64,000 nt of DNA from Flammeovirga sp. OC4 (GTDB taxonomy: Bacteria > Bacteroidota > Bacteroidia > Cytophagales > Flammeovirgaceae): NCBI RefSeq assembly GCF_000812565.1, contig NZ_JTAM01000016.1:1-64000 (forward strand). Direction: 5' to 3'. Below the pieces are notes generated by a model. That model saw only the letters and a list, made by a program, of their open reading frames with translations. It did no database searches and had not been told where the DNA came from. This document shows, piece by piece, positions 9,714 through 19,600 of this stretch. Made by a program: the position numbers and the translations under genes. Every line of letters starts with the position of its first letter. The stretch's first letter is position 1.

Positions 9714-10953
9714 ATCCATCTCAATTGTCATCACGTTTCTTTTCTTGGGTTGGCTCGCATTGAAAAAGAAACAGGAAGTGAAACGTAATTGGGCTATTTT
9801 TAATAGCTTGATCTATGTGGGGACGACCCTGCCATTGGTAAATTATCTTTTAGTAGAACATGGCTTCTGGAATTTTGTTGAAGAAAATGAAATCAAGATG
9901 CCTTATGACCTCTACTTTATCTGGACAGTATTGTGGGGTATTATTCCTCCATTGTTTCTAAAGAAAAATGATTTTAAATTCATCGCCCTCATTATTCTTT
10001 GGATGGATTTATTGCTTATGCCAGAGTTAGAAAAGTATGGAATATTAAAACTACAAAAGCATTGGATTTGGGGAGAAATCATAATGATGGTTTTGGTTTT
10101 CTTCCCTGCCTATTTTTGGTCGTACATCTATTACCATCAAAAATGGAACGGAATAAGAGCAGTATTTCAAGTTTTGATCATCATCCTCAAGATCTTTATT
10201 ATTCTCCCTTTCTTACTTTACCTATACCAACTCTTGCCTTATCCCTCTTATCATTGGTCATCTATACAATTTCAAATTCTATTCATTATTGCTTTTCCAG
10301 CCTTTATGGCGGTACAAGATTTAGTCACCAAAGGTCATGGTACTCCATTTCCGTATGATCCCACGAAGCAACTCGTTAGAAATGGCGTCTATGCTTATTG
10401 CAGAAATCCCATTCAGTGGTCAATGACATTGATATTTTTATCATTAGCGTATTATCATCAAAGTCCCATTTTTCTGATAGGATGTGTCGTCTCTATCGCT
10501 TACGTAGTGGGTGTTTCAGAATTTCAAGAATACGATGACATGGAACAGCGATTTGGCTCCACTTGGTCCAACTATTTAAAAGAAGTCCCCAAATGGTATT
10601 TTCTTTGGATTCCTAAATCTATTCCAAAAGGAGTGATTTATTTTGACAGAAATTGTCACCAATGTTCTCAGGTAGAATTATGGTTTCAAAATAAAAACTG
10701 TATTAACTTAGAGATAAAGTCTGCTAGTACTTATCCCGGACAACCGCTTACAAAAGTGACCTATGCTGACAGCAATGGTAATATTGAAAATGGCGTAAAT
10801 GCAATAGGGCAAGCACTAGAACATATTCATTTGGGATATGCCTCTCTAGGGTGGTTTATGCGTTTTTTCCCGGTGAGTTATCTTTTACAAGCCATTATTG
10901 ATACCATGGTTTTTGATAGAGATGAAGAATGCGAAATAAAAAAGAAGGATTAA
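9694..10953 (+). CDS. Isoprenylcysteine methyltransferase-like / DCC thioredoxin-like fusion membrane protein
   Basis: The N-terminal half has several membrane helices and an ICMT/PEMT-type methyltransferase core: GTPFPYDPTKQLVRNGVYAY.RNP near residues 212-237 and E.FQ.YD.ME.RFG..W..Y near 272-292, the usual SAM-binding region. The last 110 residues (from GVIYFDRNCHQCSQVELWF, about 312) match the DCC/DUF393 family, a thioredoxin-like fold whose motif is normally DGDCPLC; here it reads DRNCHQC. The two domains in one chain suggest a membrane enzyme joining methylation with redox chemistry (inference). The start overlaps the upstream gene by 20 bp. Confidence 0.75.
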   Translation: MEIAIIRSISIVITFLFLGWLALKKKQEVKRNWAIFNSLIYVGTTLPLVNYLLVEHGFWNFVEENEIKMPYDLYFIWTVLWGIIPPLFLKKNDFKFIALIILWMDLLLMPELEKYGILKLQKHWIWGEIIMMVLVFFPAYFWSYIYYHQKWNGIRAVFQVLIIILKIFIILPFLLYLYQLLPYPSYHWSSIQFQILFIIAFPAFMAVQDLVTKGHGTPFPYDPTKQLVRNGVYAYCRNPIQWSMTLIFLSLAYYHQSPIFLIGCVVSIAYVVGVSEFQEYDDMEQRFGSTWSNYLKEVPKWYFLWIPKSIPKGVIYFDRNCHQCSQVELWFQNKNCINLEIKSASTYPGQPLTKVTYADSNGNIENGVNAIGQALEHIHLGYASLGWFMRFFPVSYLLQAIIDTMVFDRDEECEIKKKD

Positions 10954-11083
10954 AGTATTCTTCAACTCGATTAAACTAAATAATTTAGATCTTTGTTCTC
11001 TTCCTTAGAAAAGTTACACATAAGTCCCTTATCGGATTTATGAAAGAATATCAATAGATCCTCTTATTACATTTTACTATCCA

Positions 11084-14000
11084 ATGATAAAACAACGACT
11101 CTTTCATTTTTTTACTTTCACTTTTTGCTACATCACTATACTCCCATTGTTTGCTCAACAATTAGAATTGGGTCTGCCAATGGGGCATAAATCGCCGATT
11201 ACCTACACGACCTTTACGGACGATAGTCAATACATTATCTCTACGGCCTATGATGGTACGCTACTTTGGGAAACGTATACAGGGCGTTTTGTCAAAAAAA
11301 TTGATGAGCAACAATATCGTTTTCAAGATTACCACTCTTCTTCTTTGGGTACTTTTGTAATGACCATCAATCAAAAAAATTACAAGATACATTTATGGGA
11401 TCTTGAAAAAGGGAAATTACTGAAAGAGTTAAAAGGAAAGAAAGCACAGTTTTCTCCTAATGGAAAATGGATTGTCACTTATTCCTATTACTATGGGGTT
11501 ACTCAAATCTGGGACACTGCCACCTTATCTAAAAAAGGTGAATTGAAAGGGTATTTTGTAGGTTTTGTAGATAACGAATCGATCATGATTCAAACCTCTC
11601 AATACCAAGTCAACGATATCAATTCTTTAGAAGTAAAATATCAGATTGAAGCTGCTACAGAACGTCAATCTTTTCTACTCTTAGAAGGTTCGGATTATTT
11701 TGTTGTAAAAACAGGAAAGTTTAATGTCGCTTTCCATCAGAAATCGGATGGGGCACTGCTACAGCACTATTCCTTTTCTGCTGAAATTGAAGACCTAGTC
11801 TTTGATGAAAACGACACCTATTGGGGTGTAAACTTTGAAAATGATAGTTCTAAAATTTTTAATCAGAAAAAGAAAATAAGTGAGCCCATCTCTTTTTTCC
11901 AGTCTGACATCCTCAGCTTTAGTCAAGATGAAAAAGGGGAAACCACCTCCCTACATTTAAATAATGATACTGTAGTTGCGTTCCGCTTAAGTGATCAAAA
12001 AGAATTGTATCAGGTAGGTGGGTTTTATCATGGTGTATGTGGCTACCAAATCAGTCCTGATTATCGCTTTTTGTGCATTGTAGATTGTGCCTCCACTAAT
12101 GATTATGTGGCTGAAATTGGCTCTAACAATGGTTTTCTCTTATTTAATGCTCAAAACGGTCAGTATATCAATGCCTTTTTTTCGAGTGTAGATAGATTGA
12201 TGTCTTGTTCTGTCAGCCCCAATAAAAAATACCTCTCCAATATTACACACTCCTACTCCTCTACCCTTTTTGACTTAAGTAATGGACTACTAAAGCAGGT
12301 CTTAGGGACAGAATATGCTTTCGGTTCTCAGTTTTCTTCGGATGGGAAATACCTGTCTACGTATTCCGACCAAAGAGCCATTGATACAGGAAGTGATTTA
12401 GGCTCCGAAATATTGAATCAAGATTCTCAATGGATATGGGATACTGAAACAGGAAAATTGATGTACATTCAAGAAAGGCAGTATAAGCGCAATTATCATC
12501 AAACGGCATTTGATTTGGTAGAAGTAGACTATAAAGACCGAAAAATAGTCCACCTCAATCAAGAAGATGAAAATGGTTGGATGACTTCTTATATGGACCT
12601 TATTGGGCATACTGATACAGTCTATTTTAAGGCATTAAGTGAAGATCAAAAAGTGGTACTTACGGCCTCAAAGGATCAAACCATAAGAGTATGGGATGCA
12701 AAAACGGGAGCAACAATGGGGAGTATTTCAGACGTTGTTTCTGAAGTAAAACATGCTCAGTTTTTGAAAGAAAATACCCAACTCCTTTTTGTGTTTGACA
12801 ATGAACAACAGCTGTTATGGGATATTTCGAAACAGAAGGAAGTGCTCTCGCTGAAATGGCCCGCATTACCAGAAAAAAAGGGAGAAATCATCAATGCTCA
12901 TTACAAAGTAGTCAATGATCTCGATAAGGATATATTGAACGTTTATGACGTATCTACCAATCAATTACTTTATCAGCTAACTGAACATAAAGACTATATT
13001 TCTTCTATTCAGTTTATTCCAGACACCCATTATATGGTTTCTTCTTCTTTTGATGGAAGTACTATTTTTTGGGATCTCAAAACTGGCCTACCTTTGATCA
13101 AACAATTTACTTTCAACCAAAAGTACCCGATATGGCTGCTTCCCAATGGCTATTATTTAGCCACAAAAGCCTCTGCCCAAAAACTCTATTATAAGAAAGG
13201 GTTACAGACAGTGGGTTTTGAACAGTTGGATGTGAAGTACAACCGACCGGATAAAGTATTGGCAGTGCTAAATCAGATTTCGGGTAGTGTAGACACCACT
13301 ATGATTAAGGCTTATCAAAAAGCATGGGAAAAACGGATCAAAAAACTAGAGATTGATACCAGCAGTTTTGATACTGGTTTTTCCATTCCTGAGTGTGCTA
13401 TTGAAAACCGAAATGCTATTGCTTACGAACAAACGCAAGGTAAATTAAAATTACATATTAAGGCTTTAGATAGCCTCTACCTCTTGGATCGTTATAATAT
13501 TTGGGTCAATGAAGTGCCTGTTTTTGGTGAAAAAGGTATTTCCATCAAAAAGAAACAAACGAATACTTTAGAGAAAAAAATCAATATTTCCCTTTCAAAA
13601 GGCATTAATAAAATAGAAGTCTCTGTTTTTAATAATAATGGAATCGAAAGTTACCGTTTTCCGCTAAAAGTCAACTATACGCCTTCCAAGCTCAAAGAAG
13701 AGAAATTGTTTTTTGTGGGAATTGGCGTTGATCAATATCTTCAAGAAGGGCATGATCTCCAATATTCGGTGAAAGATATCAGAGATCTCACCCATCAATT
13801 GAAAGTGAAATATGGAGATCGTATTGTCATTGATACTCTATTTGATGAAAATGTAACTACCAAAAATATACGTCAGCTCAAAGCCCGTTTACAAAACACA
13901 TCTGTAGATGATAAAGTAGTCATCAGCTTTTCAGGGCATGGTTTACTCTCTGAAGATCTGGATTATTATTTGGCCACTTATAATGTGAATTTTGATCAGC

Positions 14001-14488
14001 CCCAAGAAAATGGTTTACCCTACGAAGACTTGGAGTACTTGTTGGATGGTATTCCTTCCCGCAAAAAACTTTTATTAATTGATGCCTGTCATAGTGGTGA
14101 AGTGGACAAAGAGGAAGTGGCATCGATCAGTCGTATCCAAAATGAGAAAGAAGGGCTCAAAGGGTTGATCCTTGTGGAAAATAAAACAACGAAAATCGGA
14201 CTCAAAAACAGCTTCGAATTGATGAAAGAACTTTTCAATAGTATCGACCGTTCGACAGGAACCACAGTCATTTCAGCGGCAGCGGGTACTCAGTTTGCTC
14301 AAGAGAGGGGAGACCTTAGAAATGGTGTGTTTACCTATTGTATTCTTCAGCAAATGATGGAAAAGGAAAGCATCACCGTTTCTGAATTAAGAGAAGCGGT
14401 CAGTCAGCAAGTCAAAGACATTACGAATGGCTTACAACAGCCTACGAGTCGCAATGAAACACTAGAGAATAACTGGAAGGTTTGGTAA
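11084..14488 (+). CDS. Secreted WD40-repeat / caspase-like (peptidase C14) protein
   Basis: A predicted signal peptide (ends LPLFAQ) is followed by two groups of WD40-like beta-propeller blades (residues about 25-420 and 490-690; for example TVYFKALSEDQKVVLTASKD.TIRVWDAKTG). A linker beta domain (about 770-865) precedes a caspase-fold peptidase domain (about 870-1130) with catalytic His952 in FSGHG and Cys1002 in DACHSGE. Bacterial C14 peptidases usually cut after Arg or Lys; the S1 pocket cannot be judged here. The 1134-aa length is ordinary for WD40-caspase fusions. It appears to be a single-gene unit. The second caspase-like protein at 21.2-22.7 kb is unrelated outside the peptidase fold. 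Confidence 0.88.
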   Translation: MIKQRLFHFFTFTFCYITILPLFAQQLELGLPMGHKSPITYTTFTDDSQYIISTAYDGTLLWETYTGRFVKKIDEQQYRFQDYHSSSLGTFVMTINQKNYKIHLWDLEKGKLLKELKGKKAQFSPNGKWIVTYSYYYGVTQIWDTATLSKKGELKGYFVGFVDNESIMIQTSQYQVNDINSLEVKYQIEAATERQSFLLLEGSDYFVVKTGKFNVAFHQKSDGALLQHYSFSAEIEDLVFDENDTYWGVNFENDSSKIFNQKKKISEPISFFQSDILSFSQDEKGETTSLHLNNDTVVAFRLSDQKELYQVGGFYHGVCGYQISPDYRFLCIVDCASTNDYVAEIGSNNGFLLFNAQNGQYINAFFSSVDRLMSCSVSPNKKYLSNITHSYSSTLFDLSNGLLKQVLGTEYAFGSQFSSDGKYLSTYSDQRAIDTGSDLGSEILNQDSQWIWDTETGKLMYIQERQYKRNYHQTAFDLVEVDYKDRKIVHLNQEDENGWMTSYMDLIGHTDTVYFKALSEDQKVVLTASKDQTIRVWDAKTGATMGSISDVVSEVKHAQFLKENTQLLFVFDNEQQLLWDISKQKEVLSLKWPALPEKKGEIINAHYKVVNDLDKDILNVYDVSTNQLLYQLTEHKDYISSIQFIPDTHYMVSSSFDGSTIFWDLKTGLPLIKQFTFNQKYPIWLLPNGYYLATKASAQKLYYKKGLQTVGFEQLDVKYNRPDKVLAVLNQISGSVDTTMIKAYQKAWEKRIKKLEIDTSSFDTGFSIPECAIENRNAIAYEQTQGKLKLHIKALDSLYLLDRYNIWVNEVPVFGEKGISIKKKQTNTLEKKINISLSKGINKIEVSVFNNNGIESYRFPLKVNYTPSKLKEEKLFFVGIGVDQYLQEGHDLQYSVKDIRDLTHQLKVKYGDRIVIDTLFDENVTTKNIRQLKARLQNTSVDDKVVISFSGHGLLSEDLDYYLATYNVNFDQPQENGLPYEDLEYLLDGIPSRKKLLLIDACHSGEVDKEEVASISRIQNEKEGLKGLILVENKTTKIGLKNSFELMKELFNSIDRSTGTTVISAAAGTQFAQERGDLRNGVFTYCILQQMMEKESITVSELREAVSQQVKDITNGLQQPTSRNETLENNWKVW

Positions 14489-14607
14489 GATAAGATTTAT
14501 TTATACCATCATAGGAACAATCAATTTTACTTATCCTAAAAGTCGTCTTAAATTTGTTCCATCAACAATGATAAAAAGGACATAAAAATATAAAAACCGA
14601 ATAATCC

Positions 14608-16182
14608 ATGTTAGAACAAGCATTAAAAAACCAAGTAGTAGGACTTTTCAATAATCTAAACAACAAATATACTTTCAATGTAGAAGTGGCAGCAGATCAC
14701 TCTAGCAAACAATCACTTTTAGATTTATTGGAAGATGTAGCTTCTTGTTCAGATAAAGTTTCCTTAGACGTAAAAGAAGGTGAAGGACTTTCTTTTACAA
14801 TCAGTAAAAATGGTGAAACAGCAAATAATATCATTTTTAGAGCTGTACCTACAGGGCATGAGTTCACTACATTATTAATGGCTGTTTTGAATATGGAAGG
14901 TATTGGTAAAAACTTACCGGACGAAGCAATTACTGCAAAAATCAAAGGCATCAACGAAAAAGTAGTAGTGAAAAGCTACATTTCATTGACTTGTACCAAC
15001 TGCCCTGAGGTAGTGCAAGCCTTAAACGTAATGGCCATTTACAATCCTAATATTGAGCACCATATTGTTGATGGTGGTATCAATAAAGAAGAAGTGGAAA
15101 GCCTAGGTATTCAAGCGGTTCCAACGGTATTGGCCAACGGTGAGCAATTACATGTAGGTAGAGCTTCATTGGGTGAGCTATTAGGTAAAATCGAAGGTAT
15201 TGCGGGCACTAGCTTTGATGCTTCTGCTGCAGTAGAAAAAGAATATGATGTTATTGTAGTCGGTGGTGGTCCTGCAGGTGTTTCTTCAGCGGTTTACTCT
15301 GCTCGTAAAGGGTTTAAAGTAGCAGTGATTGCTGGTGTGATCGGTGGTCAGGTGAAAGAAACTGTAGGGATTGAGAACATGATCTCTATTACAAAAACAA
15401 CAGGTGCTGAGTTGACAGCCAACTTGTACAGTCATTTGAAAGATTACCCTATCGATATCTTGGAAAACCGTATGGTAGAAGAGGTGGAAGTAGTAGACGG
15501 TTACAAGAAAATCACTACTTCTATGGGTGAGAAATTCGTAGCTCCTGCTTTAATCGTGGCAACAGGTGCAAGCTGGAGAAAATTAGGTGTTCCTGGTGAA
15601 ACAGAATACATCGGTTCTGGTGTGGCTTTCTGTACACACTGTGATGCTCCTTACTTCAAAGGTAAAAAAGTAGTTGTTGTTGGTGGTGGTAACTCTGGCT
15701 TGGAGGCTGCTGTTGACTTGTCTGCAATCGCTTCTGAAGTGACTGTCTTAGAATACACGGACACACTAAAAGGAGATCAAGTATTACAGGATAAAGTAAA
15801 CAATCTTCCTAATGTATCAGTTGTAACTAATGCAGAAACACTAAGCGTAGATGGTGACGGAAGCAAAGTAACAGCTATCCAATACAGCGATAGAGAAACG
15901 GGCAATGTACAATCGATCACTACTGATGGTGTATTCGTACAAATTGGTCTAAAAGCCAACAGTGATGCATTCAAGGATATTGTAAAAACGAACCGTATGG
16001 GTGAAATCGAGATTGATGCTCATAACCGTACTTCTGTTGCAGGTATTTACGCTGCGGGTGATGTTTCTATCGTTCCTTACAAGCAAATTGTCATTGCAAT
16101 GGGCGAAGGTTCAAAAGCTGCACTTTCTGCATTCGAAGACAAAATCAAGAATAAATTAACGGAGGCTCCTGCTGAAGTTTAA
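14608..16182 (+). CDS. ahpF: Alkyl hydroperoxide reductase subunit F
   Basis: FAD/NADH-dependent disulfide reductase that passes electrons to the peroxiredoxin AhpC. The N-terminal tandem thioredoxin fold has the CTNC pair (Cys129, Cys132). The FAD-binding GGGPAG motif is near residue 219, the thioredoxin-reductase-type CTHC disulfide is at 342 and 345, and the NADH-binding GGGNSG motif near 360. The 524-aa length is normal. AhpC is not next to it, unlike in many genomes. It is a cytoplasmic, single-gene unit ended by a hairpin at 16255-16284. Confidence 0.97.
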   Translation: MLEQALKNQVVGLFNNLNNKYTFNVEVAADHSSKQSLLDLLEDVASCSDKVSLDVKEGEGLSFTISKNGETANNIIFRAVPTGHEFTTLLMAVLNMEGIGKNLPDEAITAKIKGINEKVVVKSYISLTCTNCPEVVQALNVMAIYNPNIEHHIVDGGINKEEVESLGIQAVPTVLANGEQLHVGRASLGELLGKIEGIAGTSFDASAAVEKEYDVIVVGGGPAGVSSAVYSARKGFKVAVIAGVIGGQVKETVGIENMISITKTTGAELTANLYSHLKDYPIDILENRMVEEVEVVDGYKKITTSMGEKFVAPALIVATGASWRKLGVPGETEYIGSGVAFCTHCDAPYFKGKKVVVVGGGNSGLEAAVDLSAIASEVTVLEYTDTLKGDQVLQDKVNNLPNVSVVTNAETLSVDGDGSKVTAIQYSDRETGNVQSITTDGVFVQIGLKANSDAFKDIVKTNRMGEIEIDAHNRTSVAGIYAAGDVSIVPYKQIVIAMGEGSKAALSAFEDKIKNKLTEAPAEV

Positions 16183-16254
16183 AAATATATAGTCGCTAAC
16201 TCTCTCTACTTTCCAAAATGCTGTAAACACATACAGTGTTTTGACAAACTTAAC

Positions 16255-16290
16255 AAGGCTAGTCTGTGAATTCAGGCTGGCCTTTTGTCA
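16255..16290 (+). terminator. Terminator after ahpF
   Basis: A 12-bp stem (AAGGCTAGTCTG at 16255-16266, CAGGCTGGCCTT at 16273-16284), with two positions pairing as G-U in RNA, is followed by a short T-rich tail. Confidence 0.6.
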
Positions 16291-16304
16291 TTAAAAAACT
16301 AAAA

Positions 16305-16676
16305 ATACATTGCAAACTAAATCATCGTCAACTTTCAATAGAACTTCTCTACAAGCATTTATAGGATATACTTTCAACCTTCCTTCTTCTTCATTTTTCC
16401 ATTGATGAAAAACGAAGCAAAAAATCTAGGCTTTGAAGTCAAAAGCTAAATTCCATTCCTTGAGCCTAAATGATTTTAAACTCGCTAAAGCTCAAACAGC
16501 AAAATCATTTTTAACGGCTCAATACATGAAATTCTTAACGCTTTTCCCTTCAAGGCCGAGGAAAGAAGAACCAAATGAATTGGGTAGAAAGTACACTGGC
16601 TCGAATATTAAATGATAGCGACATTCGCATCCTATAGATCAACAGAAACCTTCTGATTTCTAAATATCATCAAGTC
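16305..16676 (+). repeat. Interspersed repeat, near full-length copy C
   Basis: About 370 bp with all the blocks of the family in order: the TTGCAAACTAAAT boundary, TCGTCAACTTTCAATAGA, TTTATAGGATATACTTTCA, the CTTCTTCATTTTTCC stretch, AAAAGCTAAATTCCATTCC, AATGATTTTAAACTCGC with its inverted partner AAAATCATTTTTAACGGC, AACGCTTTTCCCTTCAAGGC and the right end with CTTCTGATTTCTAAAT. A 60-codon open frame inside it (16433-16615) is not conserved between copies. It separates the convergent ahpF and hybrid regulator genes. Confidence 0.8.
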
Positions 16677-16677
16677 C

Positions 16678-19600
16678 TTAACTCTTTATGGGTTTTCTAT
16701 ACTGTGTTGGTGTCTGACCGAATTGTTTCTTAAATGATTTTCTAAAATACTGAGGGTCGTTAAATCCTACCTCGTACGCAATTTCAGAAATATTAAGCTC
16801 ACTTGTTTTGAGTAGCTCCAATGCCTTTTGAAGACGAATATTTCGGACAAATTCAACAGGTGGCATTCCCGTTTCTGCTTTCATTTTTCTATAGAATTGA
16901 ATATTACTCATATCCATTTCTTTCGCTAATTCGGGCACTGAAAATTCCGCCTCGGAAATATTACGCTCTATGATTTTTCTTGCTTGATCCTCAAAGGAAA
17001 CTTCTGTAACCTGTTTTTTCTTTTTCTTCGTTTTTTGCTCTCCTTTGTCAATATCCAAAATATTGGATCTCATTTTTAACAGCTGATTTACCCTTACTTC
17101 CATGTGTTTTGGAGAGAAAGGTTTCGCAATAAAGGAATCTGACCCTGCTTCCAACGCCTTAATACGTTCTTGGGTATCAGGATTGGAAGAAAGAAGAATC
17201 AGTGGTGTATGTTTCGTTTTTTCTCCAGATTTAATCTTTTCGGCTAAATGAAGACCACTCATCCCTTCCAAATAAATCTCAGCAATCACCAATGAAGGGT
17301 AGTATTTCAATACTTTCTCATAAGCATCCAAACCATTTTCAGCATACATAATCTTGTAGTCTTTTTCTAAGATGCTCGCTATGTACTCTCTGACCTCTTC
17401 TGACTTCTCAACGATCAAAATCAGCTCCTCTTTCTCTACCTTTGCTTTCGTATCCTCTACAGAAGGTTTACTATCAAACTGAAGCTTTTCTGTATTCGAA
17501 TACAACAATTTTGGAACAAGTTCTGAAGACTCATTTTCTTTATCTTCCATCGAAAAGAAATCATCATCTGAAGGTATAATTAAAGTAAATTTTGAACCTA
17601 ATGAAGGCTCACTTTCTACATAAATCATCCCCTTCATCGCCTCAATGATCGACTTTGCAAACGCCAAACCAATGCCTGACCCTACATCATTATTGGTTTT
17701 CACCTGATAGAATCGGTCAAAAATAATCTCCAAATCCTCCTTGTTGATCCCTATACCAGAATCTTTTACTTCAATGGATAAATAATTTCGTGAATACTTT
17801 TGAGGTAAATTCCCTTTATAATTCACAAACTTTGGTTGTATTTCTCCAAACTCAACGGTAGAAACAGTAACCCAAACACCTCCATTGGCAACGTTGTATT
17901 TGAATGCATTCGATAGAATATTGTACAACACCGCTTCCAACATCACTTTATCTATGTAAACAGCTTCTTGGAGTTCAGGAAGGAAATTGATTGTATAGTT
18001 GACTTTTTTCTTCTTTGCCACATGTTTAAATGCATCCGTTGCATCTTTGATGATAGCATCTGTGGTTTCCTTTTTGACATTTAAACGCATCTGACCGTGT
18101 TGGCTTTTAGTCAAGAACATTAATTGATCTGTAAGCCTCAAAAGTCTCTGCGCATTTCGATAAGCAATGCCCAAAGGTTCTTGCATTTCAGTGGATACGG
18201 TACTGTTTTTTGCAATTTGCTCAATGGGGCCTAATACCAAAGTTAAAGGAGTTCTTAATTCGTGCGATAGATTGGTAAAGAAATTCACTTTTCTCTCGTA
18301 CTCAATTTTTTCATCACGCATTTTGAGGTGCTCATATTTCTCCTCATTGGCCAAATGTACTTTTCTTCTCCACCAAACCATTACATAAGCCATAATTCCT
18401 ACAAGTGCCAAAGCATAGATGATATAGGCGGCTAATGACCTGTACCATATCGGAATAATATTGATCTCTAATGTTTTCACTTCTTCTCCCCACTCTCCAT
18501 CAACGTTGGCTGCTTTTACCTTCAATGTATAACTTCCAGGCATTATACCGTTGTAAGAGATGATATGCTTATCTCCAGTAGTCTCAATCCAATCCTTATC
18601 CAAGTTTTCCATCTTATAACGGAATACTTTTTTATCTCCCTTAGTATAATTCAAAGTGGATAGATAAAAGGAAAATGTATTCTGATCGTGGTTCAAATTG
18701 ATCTCATCGATATTTTGAATCACATCTTTCAATACAACTTTAGAATCTACCTTTTCATTGGGATGCACTTCTTTTCCATTCAGATAAAACTTTGCAATGA
18801 CAGGTTTCACTTGATATGGGTTATCTTTGAAAGCAGGTATTTGAAGCAGATCAACCCCTTTTTCTCCACCAAACAACACATTTCCTTTAGAAGTCAGTTT
18901 CCTCGATTTATTATAAAATCGTTCATTTAATAAACCATCTTCTGTAGTATAGGTAAAATATTTATCAGCTTTCCACTCAAAAGTATTATTGATGGTTGTA
19001 CCCCATATTTTATTATCAGGAGTCTTTAAAATACTACTGATTGTCGCTTTCAATAACTTATGGGGAATTCCCTTCTGAGAAAAATGTTTTCTATCTTTTA
19101 TAAATTCAAAAAGACCATTTTCAGTCGCCACCAATAATGTCTGATTGTCCTTTTCCACAATATCTGAGACCAATGAAGTATTCATCGTTGGGGTTTGGAC
19201 ATTGAATTGTTCAATCTTAGTGATCGTAAAATTCTTGTCATAAACCACTTTCCACAAACCTTGTCCTCTACTTCCTAACCAGATTTCAGTTTTACTGACT
19301 GGATAGATTTTAATAATTGGCACATTTAACAACACACGACCTTTCCCCTTGGTCATAGACACAAACCGGTCTGAGGATGGATTATAATACGCCAAACCTG
19401 CATCCCAAAAGCCTGCCCAAAGGCTACCATCATATTCACTTTTAGTCACCGACATCACATAAGGGTTCGTAATTTTGTCTCTGACTTTATATATTTCTTC
19501 AATAGCCGCCGTTGCAGCATTTAATCGATAAACACCTTTTCCTGCTGTACTAACCCACGTATTATTGGCTTCACTGACTATTCCTGTAATTTGTTCAAAA

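Noticed and set aside
16433-16615. 60-codon open frame
   Set aside because: It lies wholly within interspersed repeat copy C, and the frame is not kept in other copies.
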